A stretch of 64,000 nt of DNA from Pyronema omphalodes. Its lineage: Eukaryota; Ascomycota; Pezizomycetes; Pezizales; Pyronemataceae. The stretch is from assembly GCA_024516155.1 (NCBI GenBank), contig JAJJXM010000061.1, positions 124,001 through 188,000 of the forward strand, given 5' to 3'. This document shows positions 24,419 through 36,878 of this stretch, piece by piece. How positions within the stretch are numbered: position 1 is the first letter of the stretch; every line of letters begins with the position of its first letter. Under the pieces are notes generated by a model. It had not been told where the DNA came from and did not search any database. It was given only the letters and a program-made list of their open reading frames with translations. A program made the position numbers and the translations under genes.

Positions 24419-24594
24419 ATAATCCGGCGCGAATCGGTCCTCAGCAGAATTTTCAAAGATAAATTGATACCTTCCCCTCGTGTTCGATATTTTCCAGTAG
24501 ATTGATATAATCCGGCGCGAATCGGTCCTCAGCAGAATTTTCAAAGATAAATTGATACCTTCCCCTCGTGTTCGATATTTTCCAGTAGATTGAT
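24419..24594. repeat. Perfect 88-bp tandem duplication upstream of a small gene
   Basis: Bases 24419-24506 and 24507-24594 are identical, unit starting AATAATCCGGCG... and ending ...CCAGTAGATTGAT. The second copy ends 82 bp before the ATG of the small gene at 24677, so the duplication lies in its presumed promoter or 5' UTR. No divergence between copies means it is recent. Confidence 0.93.
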
Positions 24595-24676
24595 CAAAGC
24601 AATTCTTTCTCCTCACTCAATCATCACCTACCACATATCTCATTTATACCCTCAGAACCCCTTACATCACCAAATC

Positions 24677-24955
24677 ATGCCCGCTTCTTACCTCCCCGGT
24701 TCCTCGCACGCCGCTCTCGCCGAATACCGTCGCACACACCCCAAGCCTGAGCGAGAGGAGCCCGAGACAACGCAGCAGCAACAGAGTTCTGTACCTGTCG
24801 TAGCTATTGAGGTGATGCCATCTTTCGGTGCTTCGCAGCGTGTTTTGCCGGTTAAAGCACAGAAGGTATGTTTTTCGTAAAAGTATATAAGGAGGTTGTC
24901 GTTTTTTTTGCGGTCTAAAACAGCCACTGACGTTATATGTTTTCCTTAGGCTTAA
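24677..24955 (+). CDS. Small hypothetical protein, 64 aa, two exons
   Basis: Exon 1 (24677-24865) encodes MPASYLPGSSHAALAEYRR and a Glu/Pro/Gln-rich middle, ending in LPVKAQK. A GTATGT donor follows at 24866 and a CCTTAG acceptor at 24947-24949, with exon 2 adding one Ala and a stop (24950-24955). No domain was recognised and there is no signal peptide. The upstream 88-bp duplication and a polypyrimidine-rich leader (24600-24660) support a real transcript. If the intron is not used, the frame ends a few codons later at 24881. Confidence 0.45.
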
Positions 24956-27900
24956 TCTAGGGTGCTGCACTAGAATAAGTTAAACAAAGTTGAAGAAAGA
25001 GATGGAGGATGCGTACCTGCGCTAGTTCTGCTTCTCGGGGTTGGGCAAACTCTGCAAAACTACGACATGCCTCTACGTTCGCAATGAGAGGACGCTTGAA
25101 GATGATATGTTTATGTTTTATGTCTCTTGTTTTGGGCTTGTAGTTTCTTACTTTACTTACTGTTCTCCCTGGCCGATAAGTGAGACTGGAGTTTGAGGGG
25201 ATTTATGGAGTTTTTCTTTACATACCTGTATCTATGTGTATGAAGCAAAATATTTATCTTACGTTTTTATCGAGCGGAATTATCTGTTTCAATCTGTTTA
25301 AAGTTTGATGTGGTGTGCGGGGATTCATCCCCGTGGTATCGTGGTGTTTCAACCTTCATACCCCGCAATATGCGGATGGTGAATATGTATGTATGACAAT
25401 CAATATGGGACGAGCCGCGTGATATCTTAGGCGCCCAACCTCGAAGATCAGGCTAATAATACATACACGTAAAATGCTCTGGCGGCTATGTTTTGTTTTG
25501 CGGGCATGACTGCGGCGATTGAGGTTTGTGTAACGCTTGGGCTCGTTGCTTATAGGCGGCGGGCACTGCCTCATAGTCAGTTTCATACAATGCAAATACT
25601 GAGAATCCCCACTGACTACATCTATGACAGAAATTATATAAAACTATCCATCTCTCAATTATTTATAAAGTCTTTAGATCAAGCAAAGTTTTGGTTTGAA
25701 ATCATCTTCACATTCTTTTACTGTTACAAATAATATACCAACGACAAGATGATCTTCGTCTTGCAACGATGCAGCGAGAATTCTTAGCCGCCGGCGTGAC
25801 GGTGACAATATTTTGGATAATATATTTTCTGGAAGGGTTGGCGGCATCAGCATTTTTGACTCGCCCTGAGTAACTGACGCTGACTTTGAGTTAGTATACC
25901 TTTCCAATCTGCAAATTGAACCGTATATTAACGGGGTTCAAGGCCATTAATCATCAGCAGTAAGATACCCGCGGATATGGGAGCATTCATTGGAACCTTC
26001 CGGTCAAACTTAATTCACGGAAAGGCGAGGGTATATGCGCCCGCATATTTAGTAGGATTCGAAGGAAAAGAGGAACGAGTTTAATATATCTATATTTCCT
26101 TTCGGATGGTAACAGAGTTCGGGAAGCTGCCTTTATAACTTACATCAAATGTGGTGCTTGTGTTAAGCATGGTCATGAGATATCACCTGCATGAACGCCT
26201 TGCAGACATCCCTGCATAGTCCTCGGGAGCCCGCCGTCGGGGATGAAAATGGCTCTAGTTTTGAGCGGCTGGGAATCCTTCGTTTCTTTTCTACAGCCTG
26301 AAGGATTGAGTTCCAACATCAGCTGAAATCCCCGAGCGCGCGGGGATGCGGCCATAGTATACCTCAGTACTTAAGCCACCAAGGCTGTGTAAGCCTGTTC
26401 ATGCTAGGCAGCAGTCTGACTAAACCTAAGCTGCATGCATACGAAGCTGAGTCTCTGCATATGTGCGACAGTCATAACCTTCTTCACGGTGACACAGCCT
26501 CTACACAGCCTCAATGTTGATGGTATATAAACTCATTTCCATCCTCTCTTTGATTGACTCCTACATCCCTACACATCATCACACATCATCACACAAACCT
26601 CTGTATCAACGTGTTCTTACGCTGGCGTTACTGCTTACGCTGGCGTTTTCGCTTCATCTGCGTTTTATTCGTTGTTTCGATTGCATTGTCGTTACCACGT
26701 CTTAATAGCGTTGATGAGCCTTCGGCCATTTGCAACTTCACGTATTCATCTCCTATCAGAATCTACCAACACACCGCTTGCTTCATTTACTTAATCCCTT
26801 ATTCGAGCTACGTCACGAATAACGACAATACCGAGCTTTCGCCGGGATGATTACTGTAAAATTAATCCAATACCCAGTGCGATCCTCTATGTTCATTGGG
26901 GATTGTCATCCAGAGCTATCTTTCGGATGCTCTAGCGACACAAGCACATGGAACCCGCCCTCGTAGCTGAAGCTCGCCGCCTACAAATGTATATAAGGCT
27001 CTACATAGGCGGAGAATCCAAATTATCTAGATAAAATGAGTACTTACTATAGTGGAACATGTAGACATCTATAACCGATACCGAAGAAAGCGAAGCGAAG
27101 CGATGATCGAGGGAAATGGGTGGTGCTCGCAACTTGGTTGAGCCAACTCTCGAGTAAGGCTCCTAGGGAACGAGTGCCTATTTTGTTTTCGGTTCGCAGT
27201 TTTGTGTCGGGGTTATGATGAAAAGTTATGATTCTCTTTTGTCTAATTGGAAAAGAAAAAAGACGTCGACGGGCAATTGGGGGGAAGTTGGACATCAAAA
27301 TTTTCTTTAACATGTTATATTGTTTTGATTCTTCTTTCCTGATTTTCTTTGTCATAAGAGTTTGTGGAAAAGACATGGAAAAACAAAAATATGGACGGAT
27401 AAGACTGTTTCTCAAGGCGTTCTAAAGGTTTACATGTAGGCGAAGTGAATGGAAATGAAAAGCATGGGGCTTAAATGCGTCTAAAATCTTCTCTCAACTA
27501 TCTGTGAATTCAATCAAACTCAAGGCTGTACTAAGTAGAAGAGCTCCCCTGACCCCACAATTCCTGCTCCGGTATTTTCCGTGTTGAGTGGGAAATATCA
27601 AGTGATTCTTCGTAAATCTGTTCCTAGATATTTCAGAGTCTATACCAATCCTTTGAGAATGAAGAAAAAAGAGGCACTTAGTCAACTAAAAGATTTTGAT
27701 ATCCAGTGGGGAATTCAAATATCCATGCATAAATAAGTTCAATCAAATTTTGACCGCAGGACCAGCACAATTTGGTAGGTTTCAGTGTTTCCAATATGTA
27801 ACTTCTTTACGGAGTCTTTGTCCATGGCGTCGAAGGCGCACATCTCGAGACTCGAATACGAATAATCAAATATTCAGATATCACGGGACACCTTGTGAGG

Positions 27901-29408
27901 TTTTGTTCCATCTTCACCTGACGCTATTAGGTGGGTCTATAAGAATTGTAAGCCCTACAGCCCTATTGGGAACATTGTTATGTTGGTAATCTTCAATGAT
28001 ATCTGGTGGAAGAATCCCGGGATAACCCGGAATCTCATGAGAGGCGCATACATTACTGGGTGTTGCCTGGGTTGGATGTAGTAGTGTATATAATACTTTC
28101 CACGGGAAGTTGGGTTCAGAATCTGAGGGGGTGAACCAGTCACTGATACGAACATAGAGCAAAAACTACCTTCTACGCACAGGGAAAGGCAACATCTGTG
28201 AATTATAGTGACAAGGTAAGAAAGATAAGAGAGAATCGAGAGAAACAAAGATGCTGTATGCTCGTCCCTTAGGTTTGCGGCTCTAGTCAGAAGCTTCCCA
28301 GAGTGGCTCGCTTCATCATGAGTATAACCGTGATCACCCTGGAGCACTCGGCGCACTTGGGCTCGGCAAAACAACTGACTTAAAACGTCCCACATCGCAT
28401 CTCGCATTACAGTGGAGGTACTCTAAAGTGAAGTAGACCGAAAACGCACAGAAAGAAAGCAGTTTAGCGGAAAACGAAAGGAGAGGATTTACCCGGGGAA
28501 GGTAGGCGGGACTCGGCAGAGAACATCTTCGGGTTCAGGTGGGTTGATAAGCAGCTAAACTATCATCCACCAGGCCCTTTTGAAAGGAAGAGGCTGATAC
28601 TAGCTCGGTAGCGAAAAAGTACTACGGGAACAATCGACTGCCTACGAAGGAGTTTAGCGGGCGAGAACTAAATCCGTGGGCAACTGAGTGCCTCATCTCA
28701 GCCACATAGTAACTCCCCGCGGTATGGATGTTAGCCGATGAAGTGATATGAGCAAACTCTTGAATAGCTTTCAGATTGCATCTTTTTCAGATTGCATATT
28801 TTTCCAATGGAGTATGGTATTAAGTTTACTAGATGCTCTTTGAATCGATTCCAGAGCGAGTGATGAACTATTAATCCGGTAATAGAAGTGCAAAATGCAC
28901 CTACTCAGAACTTCGCAACCAACAAGCGATCAAGCCCTCTGAGTAATGATTTATACTTGCATCAATCTCACCGGGTTAAAAGCAAGTATGTATGGGCGTA
29001 TTGCAGACCTCATCGTTTCAGAAGGAGTAGCTGTTGTCATCCTACTGCATCACATTGGGGCATTTTGCGTTTTATTGAACGGACAAAATTATGATCCAGC
29101 TATCCGGACAGATCATTGATAATTCTTTCATATAATTGATCTCACCAGGAATAACCTGTTAGTGAAAAGTGACAGCCTGCAGTCCTCAGGTTCGTTTGAG
29201 CTGCAGTTCTGAATAAAATATAACCATGGAATGTGACCAAGCTGATATGTAAAGGTGCCACATTGACCGCACCTTATTACCTAAATGATTGATATTATTG
29301 AATGTATCGATTACGATTGTCTCGGATGAAAAGAAGTTCAATCCAAGAACATATTTAAACGAGACAAAGCCCCTCCATGTCCGAATAGCAAAGGCCTTTC
29401 GATTAACC
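24956..29408. other. No supported gene upstream of MT2
   Basis: About 4.4 kb of AT-rich sequence with overlapping short frames. The longest are 122 and 150 codons on the minus strand at 27047-27415 and 27955-28407, neither with a recognisable domain. No TIR, LTR or tRNA was identified. The MT2 promoter lies at the right end. Confidence 0.45.
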
Positions 29409-30692
29409 ATGATTGAAGTCGACCCAGAGATTCTCTTGAAACCCGAGGAAGAAGGCTATGATTCCGCCGGCTATGACACCAGTACAGCCTCTTTGACCTC
29501 AGCTGTGCAAGAGTATATCTTCGAGAACGGCCGGCGATACCATGCCTACTACGGAACCGAAAAATATCTCCAACCTACCGATGATGTCGAGCAGGATCGT
29601 CTCGATTTTCATCATGAGATGCAGAGATTGGTTTGGGAAGACAAGTTGCACCAGGCACCGCTTTCAGAACCTCATCGTATCCTTGATGTTGGGACAGGAA
29701 CAGGAATTTGGGCGATTGGTAGGGGGTATTCTTGTTTTAATAGAAACCCACGCGTGATTCTAACAGCCTAATCATTGTAGACATGGCCGATACATATCCG
29801 ATGGCCGAGATTATCGGGATTGATTTAAATCCAACCCAGCCAATCTGGGTGCCACCGAATTGGTATTCATTCTTAAGGCTTTGCGGGTAGCAATGTATTT
29901 AATATTTATTAGCCGATTTGAACTCGATGATGCGATGGAGGAATGGACGTACAAAGACGTTAGTGGTGACTATATAAGTAAAATTGTTCTCTTATCTAAC
30001 AGCTTATGGTGTAGGATTTCTTCGACTTTATCCATAGCAGAAATATCAGTTCCGGTGTCAGCAATTGGGAACATCTCATTTCGGAAATGTTTCGGTAGGC
30101 CACATTTTACGTTACCCGTTCAAGATACAGCTAATACTGGGCCAACAAATAGCTGTACCGTCCCCGGAGGCTACGTAGAGCTATGCGAAGCAGATATGAG
30201 TATGCACTGTGATGATGGTACCATGAAGGACGATAATCCTCTCAAAATTTGTGCCGATACAGTACGCACTGCACTTGTTAAGATGGGAAGAATATGTCCG
30301 GATTTGAAAATGCTTGAGACCCTATTTAGGAAAGCAGGATTCGAAGACATCACAACCATGACGGCTAAGGAACCTTTCGGACCATGGGCAAAGGATCCTC
30401 GAATGAAAAAAATCGGGTCAATGCAATTGCTTCATTGTGAAAGTGTTTTCGAAAGCTATGGTATGGCTGCGTTCACTAGAGTTTTGGGAATGGAGCTTGC
30501 GGAAGCTAAGGCAATATGCGACGCGGCAAAATTGGCTGCGAGAAATAAGAACTACCATATATATGGTTTATAGTGAGTATGAACCTGGGTTGGAGTTGAA
30601 AAAGCTGACGAATCAGTTTCCGAGTCTACGGTAGGAAACCAAAGGCGTACACAATTCACTCCGACGGGAAGTTGGTCTTTAGACCGAGCTAA
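29409..30692 (+). CDS. LaeA/UMTA-like SAM-dependent methyltransferase MT2, 337 aa
   Basis: Exons are 29409-29718, 29781-29862, 29913-29958, 30015-30094, 30153-30572 and 30617-30692. The layout is that of the family: [34 protein letters not shown], motif [17 protein letters not shown] (split by a phase-1 intron after the Ile codon), [13 protein letters not shown] and [14 protein letters not shown]. Motif II reads GIDLNPTQP instead of the usual GTDLSPIQP. The intron after the D of KD has a GTTAGT donor. The last exon adds [19 protein letters not shown] plus a short tail, the longest of the six. Start chosen at MIEVDPE by paralogue comparison; the frame is open upstream to 29289. It leads the tandem array MT2-MT5. 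Confidence 0.88.
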
Positions 30693-31959
30693 GCTCTAGC
30701 AAGAGATTGCCGAGAACATGCAATCTAGCTTGTCGGAACAAGGTCCTTGAGTTTGTTCAAGACAAACCTTGAGGGGGACAAAGAGGGACATCAAGCGGGA
30801 CGTGATAAGGAGGATGGGAACAACGGACTTTTTCTATATGTAATGCTTCCTCTCTCTGTATCGTCATCATTATCTATCAATAAAGCGTCCGTCTCTCCCT
30901 GTCCTCTTCCACAGTATTAAATAAAATGCATCAGTACATTAATCCAAGTATAGTACATATGGAAACAAAAATACCATTGCTCCAGTTTTTCCCTGCCGGT
31001 TTCACTATGGCAAGTTGTATTGATTAAACCGTTGATACCGTTGATTCCCACTTAAGAAAATCCCGCATCTGATCAATCTATCGTAGATCGAATTCCACTA
31101 AAAGAAGCCTAAAGAAATTAAAACTGAGACTGTCAACGTGGTAGATGGGGGCTCAATCGGGATGCGAAAAAGTATGAGTCAAATAGTCTTCAAAGTTACA
31201 AAACTCTATAACCGCAATCCTATCAATATCTGTAATATTAATCTATTTATGAGCTTAAATGTACCGGAAGTTTTGGCTTCAAGCTTTTACAGCTCCTTGA
31301 AGCTACCGGCCGCGAAAAAACCAGCCACATAGCTCGGTAGGTCATCGACGATGTTCGGGGTTGACAGCACGAATTCAAGGGTCCAGTAAGTCAAAAATCG
31401 TATTATTAAGTTAAAAGTAGGCCAGTTTATGGCAAAGAAACAGTGCAGATGGGTGGTAGTAGCCATATAGGCTGAGCTTGGAGCTGCATGACATTCAATC
31501 ATGTGTCATCACTCGATATGTAGTGTCAGTGCACAGCAGTTCGAAATTCGCCAAGGCTAGCTAAGATGCTACCCCACTAAATAACCTCGATAGCATAACG
31601 GTCGATATTCCTTACCATGTGCCGATTAATATCACTCACATGCGCAGTCATATATCTGATTTTATTCTGAACTGAAGTGCAAACGGCACTTCTATCTATC
31701 GGCGCTTAAAACTCGATGTCGGAACAAAATAACAAAATATTCGATGTGATATTTCGAAGTCAGGCGAATGGTCAATGTCTCGGGAGTTGTGGTTCGCCTA
31801 CATAGACCATATTTCTTTTGATTCAGACAAGCCTATATATCGGGTCAAGAGGGGCTAGCCGGACTGATCTGAAAAAATATATTAGCTGAAGAGAAACCCC
31901 GCCAACAATCGAACAATCGCATGCCCTCAGTGTTATCAACTTTAAACATTGCCCAAAAA
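30693..31959. other. Intergenic region MT2-MT3, containing the MT3 promoter
   Basis: No gene was seen. The stretch from about 31690 to 31825 shares blocks with the region upstream of MT4, listed separately. Confidence 0.5.
31695..31825 (+). promoter_or_regulatory. MT3 upstream block shared with MT4
   Basis: Three short blocks recur upstream of MT3 and MT4: CTATCGGCGCTTAAAA (about 31695 and 34299), a TCAGGCGA/ATGGT block (about 31763 and 34273), and CATATTTCTTTTGATTCA (about 31808 and 34399). The last lies about 150-190 bp before each ATG. The first two blocks are in the opposite order. They may be retained promoter elements from the duplication or binding sites; this is inference. Confidence 0.4.
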
Positions 31960-33311
31960 ATGATTGAAGTCGACGAGAAGGTTCTCTTGAATCCCGATGA
32001 AGAAGGTTACGAGTCCACAGGATACGACACCAGCACGGCCTCCTTGACATCTTCCGTTCAGGAGTATCTATTCGAAAATGGGCGCCGCTACCATTCATAC
32101 TATGGAACCGAGAAATATATCCAGCCCACCGATGAAACAGAGCAAGATCGGTACGTTTGTATGGAGATTCGATAGCCTAGAGCATTTATTAATGTAGATA
32201 CTTAGACTCGACCTCCATCACGAAATTCAAAGACTCGTCTGGGAAGATAAACTGCACCATGCACCGCTCGCCGCGCCTCATCGCATCCTCGATATCGGAA
32301 CTGGCACGGGAATTTGGGCTATCGGTTAGTTTGGCGCTTCCACTATACAACCTGTGAGAAAAATAATTTAACACCTGATATTTTAGATATGGCAGCATTG
32401 TACCCAATGGCAGAAGTCATTGGGACTGATCTGAGCCCGATACAGCCGCGTTGGGTTCCTGTAAACTGGTATGTAATCAGAGCATAAGTTACCTGTTGAG
32501 AAAGAGTATAGGATTGACAATCTGGTTATTCAAGTCGCTTTGAAGTAGATGATGCTATGCAGGACTGGACCTTCAAAGATGTATGGCTCGCGTAATCTTA
32601 GCTCTTCATCTTTCGTTTTAGTACTTCCTAAGCTGACATCTTTGTTTTTACTAGGACTATTTCGACTTCATTCATATGAGGAACTGCAGCACCGGTATCA
32701 CCAACTGGGACCATCTCGCCTCAGAAATGTTCCGGTAGGGTTATTGAAGTTCCAAAAATCCAATCAATACGCCGCTAAGCCAAATGATAGCTGCACAGCT
32801 CCAGGATGTTACGTCGAGTTTTGTGAGGCGGATATGAATATTTACTCCGACGACGGCAGTTTAAAGGAGGACAATCCTCTTAAGATATACTCCGACACCT
32901 TACGCTCCGCTTTGTTCAAAATGAATCGGCCGCCCAGGGCTATGGATTACTACGTAAATCTATTAAAGTCAGCCGGGTTTGTAGACATCAAAACCTCCAT
33001 TGGTAAGGAACCTGTCGGCCCCTGGCCAAAGGATCCTAGGTTGAAGAGAATTGGAGCCATGCAATTGTTGCATTGCGAGACGGTTTATGAGAGTTATGGA
33101 ATGGCTGCATTCACCAGGGTTTTGGGCATGAGTCCAAAGGAAGCGAAGGAAATTTGCGATGGTGCGCGTTCCGCATCACGCAACAAGAATTTTCATGTAT
33201 ACTTTCAATAGTGAGTGGCATTCTACTTCCCCATTTGATAACTGTAGCTGTGATTGGAGCATTCTAACAGGATATAGCTTCCGTATATACGGGAGAAAAC
33301 CAGTCGCCTAA
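31960..33311 (+). CDS. LaeA/UMTA-like SAM-dependent methyltransferase MT3, 323 aa
   Basis: Seven exons: 31960-32150, 32206-32324, 32387-32468, 32535-32580, 32655-32734, 32791-33210 and 33278-33311. Coding-block lengths are the same as in MT4 (191, 119, 82, 46, 80, 420, 34). Motifs include [48 protein letters not shown] and [14 protein letters not shown]. Two oddities: the fourth exon needs an AAG acceptor (CAAG at 32531-32534), where the paralogues have TAG; and the P-G-G-Y motif is P-G-C-Y. The tail exon encodes FRIYGRKPVA. An in-frame upstream ATG (31921) exists, but the paralogues begin at MIEVD. It probably works, though splicing at the AAG is the weak point. Confidence 0.83.
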
Positions 33312-34590
33312 ACGAGTTTCTGGAAACATTTCTAGACATCGGGGAAATGGCGTGAAGTTTGCGAGGAATGGGTGTATGAATTGGCCTAAAAACTAGAAAT
33401 ACTACCTAAGAAATAACGATATCTATTTTCCAACCAGCGTGTTTTACCTTTCCAATTTGTGCTTGACATTTATGGACCAGTGAATGTCGTTGATTCGGAC
33501 AAACAAGGCATACATCTTTTCTGTGCTACGAAGCATCACTTTATAAATCAGACTGATTTATAGTGTGGTACGGGCAGGCTTCATGGGGGTACGTCAGCTT
33601 TTGCCGATGCGAACCATACACTCATGATAATTGGATTAGACTGATAGCACCTTACTCGAGACGGGCCTTCGAGTGAGACAAGAAATGTCTTTCGATGAGG
33701 AATGCATGTAAAAGGTGAACACCAGCGAGTTAGCAAGGCAACTACCATGCTAACAGGCACGTCACACAGCATATAAGCCGAACCAAGGAAACTACATCGC
33801 TACAACATCGTGACGAAACACTACAAACTCCGCCATTTTTGTGGATAATTTCCTCGACCTTCTCGCAATCAGTTATTGTACCCCAGCTACGATATAAATG
33901 ACGGCAACTATAACGAAACTATCTGGTTCTGAGAATGGGGCAACATGTATATGAATACGACAATACTTCGTTCCATTATTTTATTCAGAACTGATGTGTG
34001 TAGCTTTGAGAACAGTCTTTCCTACGTCAGAAAATTGAGCGTAGCCAATTACTTGGAGCAATGAGTAAGATTGGTTTATGATGGTTCGAAACAATGCATC
34101 TGGAGTGCAGTTTTGGTGGCTTTCTGTGTCTATGAGTGCATTTTGAATATGTAAAAAGTGCAGTTTGACGCGGGTCCCGTGTCAAGCAATCATGAGCTTA
34201 CTTGACTTCAGGCTCTTTACTGGCGCTTGAGAACGCCGCCCTCTAAGCCGAAAGTAGAGTTTGATATCGAGACTACGGAGTTCAGGCGATGGTTAGCGCT
34301 ATCGGCGCTTAAAAACCAAAGTTCATGAGGCAGTGACAGAACAACCAAATGTGATAGGTTCGGAATGTTATCACTTGCCCTGGTTCCGTAGGTTGATCAT
34401 ATTTCTTTTGATTCACAACGCGAGTTCGATTCAAAATCCAGGCTGCATACCTAGCGGCCCGCGCCCTATGTGTGGAATAAAGAAATATATGAGTCGGCCA
34501 GGAGAACCGTGCTCTGTATTTAAGGTAAAGAGATCCCCTGTAACAGCACAACCAGATTCCCTCAATCAGTACTTACATCCTTCAGTAACT
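33312..34590. other. Intergenic region MT3-MT4
   Basis: No gene was seen. The MT4 frame is open upstream from 34333, but the paralogues start at 34591. The region contains the MT4 copies of the shared promoter blocks at about 34273-34416. Confidence 0.5.
34273..34416 (+). promoter_or_regulatory. MT4 upstream block shared with MT3
   Basis: This is the MT4 counterpart of the 31695-31825 block. It contains TTCAGGCGATGGT, CTATCGGCGCTTAAAA and CATATTTCTTTTGATTCA, ending about 175 bp before the MT4 ATG. Regulatory function is inferred only from conservation between the two paralogues. Confidence 0.4.
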
Positions 34591-35907
34591 ATGCTTGAAG
34601 TCGACGAACAAGTTTTGCTAAAACCCGATGAAGACGGCTACGAGTCCACGGGATACGACACCAGCACAGCTTCCTTAACATCTTCCATCCAGGAATATGT
34701 CTTCGAAAACGGACGGAGATATCATGCTTATTACGGAACTGACAAATACATCCAGCCAACTGATGAAATTGAGCAAGACAGGTATGTATAATTAAATGCT
34801 GCTGTACCGAGACATGTTTCTAAAAGTAGACAGGCTTGATCTTCATCACGAGATCCAGATACTTGGCTTAAACAACAAGCTTCATCAAGCTCCGCTTACC
34901 GAGCCTCATCGGATCCTCGATATTGGAACCGGAACGGGAATTTGGGCTATTGGTAAGTTGTGTGCCTCCAGTATTCAGCCTGTGAGGACAAAAATATACT
35001 GACACCTAATATTTTAGATATGGCAGATTTGTATCCTATGGCAGAAGTGATTGGAACTGATCTGAGCCCCATACAGCCAAATTGGGTACCGGCGAACTGG
35101 TACGAAAGCCGTTCACATATTATCCATTAAGACAGGAGAATAAGAGTCTAATATTCATAGTCGTTTTGAAGTGGATGATGCGATGGAGGACTGGACTTTC
35201 CAAAATGTATGGTTTTTCATATCTTTCAATACTCCAGTGATTTTAAATCTGATTGTCGCGGCTTAGGATTGGTTCGATTTTATTCATGTCAGAAACTGCT
35301 GCACCGGTATCTCAAACTGGGATCATCTTGCTGCCGAAATGTATCGGTAGGTTATGCAATATATTCATTAAGTCTTGGTGATCGACTAACATTAATTCGA
35401 TCAATAGCTGTACCGCACCAGGAGGCTATGTTGAGTTAGGCGAAGCCGATATGGCCGTATACTGCGATGACGGTACAATGGCGGACGACAATGGAGTAAA
35501 GGTTTTCTGTGAACACCTACAATCATCCTTGAGCAAGATAGACAGACCGGCACGGACTGTGGGGTTCTATGAGAGCCTCATAAAAAAGGCCGGATTTGAG
35601 GACGTCAAAGTAGTGGTGGGTAAAGAACCCATTGGGCCATGGCCAAAGGATCCTAGAATGAAGAAGATTGGCGCCATGACTTTACTGCATTGCGAAACAG
35701 TGTTCGAGAGTTATGGTATGGCTGCGTTTACGAGGGTTCTCGGGATGGATGCAAAGGATGCTAAGAAATTGTGTCATAATGCACTTGTGGCGGCGAGGAA
35801 TAAGAATTTCCATACGTACTTTAGATAGTGAGTATCATCCTGAATAGGGTTAGACAATACTGACGAGGTTTAGTTGCCGGGTCCATGGTAGAAAGCCAAA
35901 GGCTTAG
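34591..35907 (+). CDS. LaeA/UMTA-like SAM-dependent methyltransferase MT4, 323 aa
   Basis: Seven exons: 34591-34781, 34834-34952, 35018-35099, 35161-35206, 35267-35346, 35408-35827 and 35874-35907. It has the same intron set and block lengths as MT3, and parts of the introns still align, for example the CACCT(A/G)ATATTTTAG acceptor region before exon 3. Motifs are [76 protein letters not shown] and [14 protein letters not shown]. The helix after EQDR differs from the paralogues (LGLNNKL rather than the usual LxWxxKL). The tail exon encodes [12 protein letters not shown]. It is most likely MT3's tandem duplicate. Confidence 0.88.
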
Positions 35908-36398
35908 ATGAATTTGATAATAAAGAGGCTTTAGTAACACTCGGGAATAAGATATTTCTAGGTTGGATGAGAGGCTTCGGCCCTCGGTGGTTGCGAATTT
36001 GAAATTGTTGAGTAAATAAGTACATGAATTAGGGAAGATTGCCTGTGAAATAAAGATAACTTTCAATTCAGTTGTTCTGGTTTACGTATTTAACCGCGTG
36101 AAGTTGAATAACGCTGATCAAGAATGTACACAGTATAGCCACTGGCACCGGCTACAGCATATTTCGCTCATATATTCAAAACCACATAATGATTATTGAT
36201 GACAGATTGCAGTAAGTTGAGAAGAAATACGATATCGGTGTCGGCGGCAGATGGGGGAAGAAGGGGGGGGGGGGGGGGTAATGGTCGTTTGGAGAGCATG
36301 CCGCGCGCTCGAAAGTCGAATGGGTTTACATATGTCTCTGGGGGCAGCCGCGGCCACTTTTAGCGTGCCAATCGGGCATCGTGTCAGGCACTATACGC
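35908..36398. other. Intergenic region downstream of MT4, with a poly-G tract
   Basis: No gene was seen. A 16-base G homopolymer lies at 36263-36278. The right end meets the target-site duplication of a truncated SINE. Confidence 0.55.
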
Positions 36399-36414
36399 AG
36401 GCCTGTTTGGGCTT

Positions 36415-36473
36415 ATTTATTTATTGAATGTTACGCTAACTGAGGCCTAAAAGGCTCATTCAGGACTAAAATA
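36415..36473 (-). mobile_element. 5'-truncated SINE copy (3' end only) with 16-bp TSD
   Basis: This 59-bp insert has the SINE 3' end in minus orientation: the (ATTT)n tail, TGTTACGCTAACTGAGGCCT and an AAAGGCTC block. It is flanked by AGGCCTGTTTGGGCTT (36399-36414) and AGGCCTGTTAGGGCTT (36474-36489), a 16-bp duplication with one mismatch. Severe 5' truncation matches the copy at 6568-6637. Confidence 0.75.
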
Positions 36474-36878
36474 AGGCCTGTTAGGGCTTTTCAGGTCCTC
36501 GTTGTCTTATATAAGCTACCTGGTGAGACTTCTTGATCTCTTAACAGAATGCAAAAACTTGGCCCAAAAATCCATAACAACCACAACACATTTCTAATAA
36601 TTCGAGTCTGTAAAATTACTATTTTAATATAGCTCTATTCTGGTACAACAGATATTCTGCAACATGTTATTGGTGGCGACCACCAGAGTTGAAGACAGAC
36701 AATTTTTCATTGAGTTTCGGCAATCCCAATGATATAACTCCTGTGGCACTTGTGTAATCCTAATACTCCTGCATCCCCGGCGGCTAAAACGAGCTCCGTG
36801 AAAACTGGGGTTCGCCATGGTCCGTTCCGAATTGTGGATTAATCTGAGTCTTTTTTTTTTGCACATATCAATCTTTAT

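Noticed and set aside
27955..28407. 150-codon minus-strand frame
   Set aside because: No domain or consistent composition, and the antisense and neighbouring frames are also open in part.
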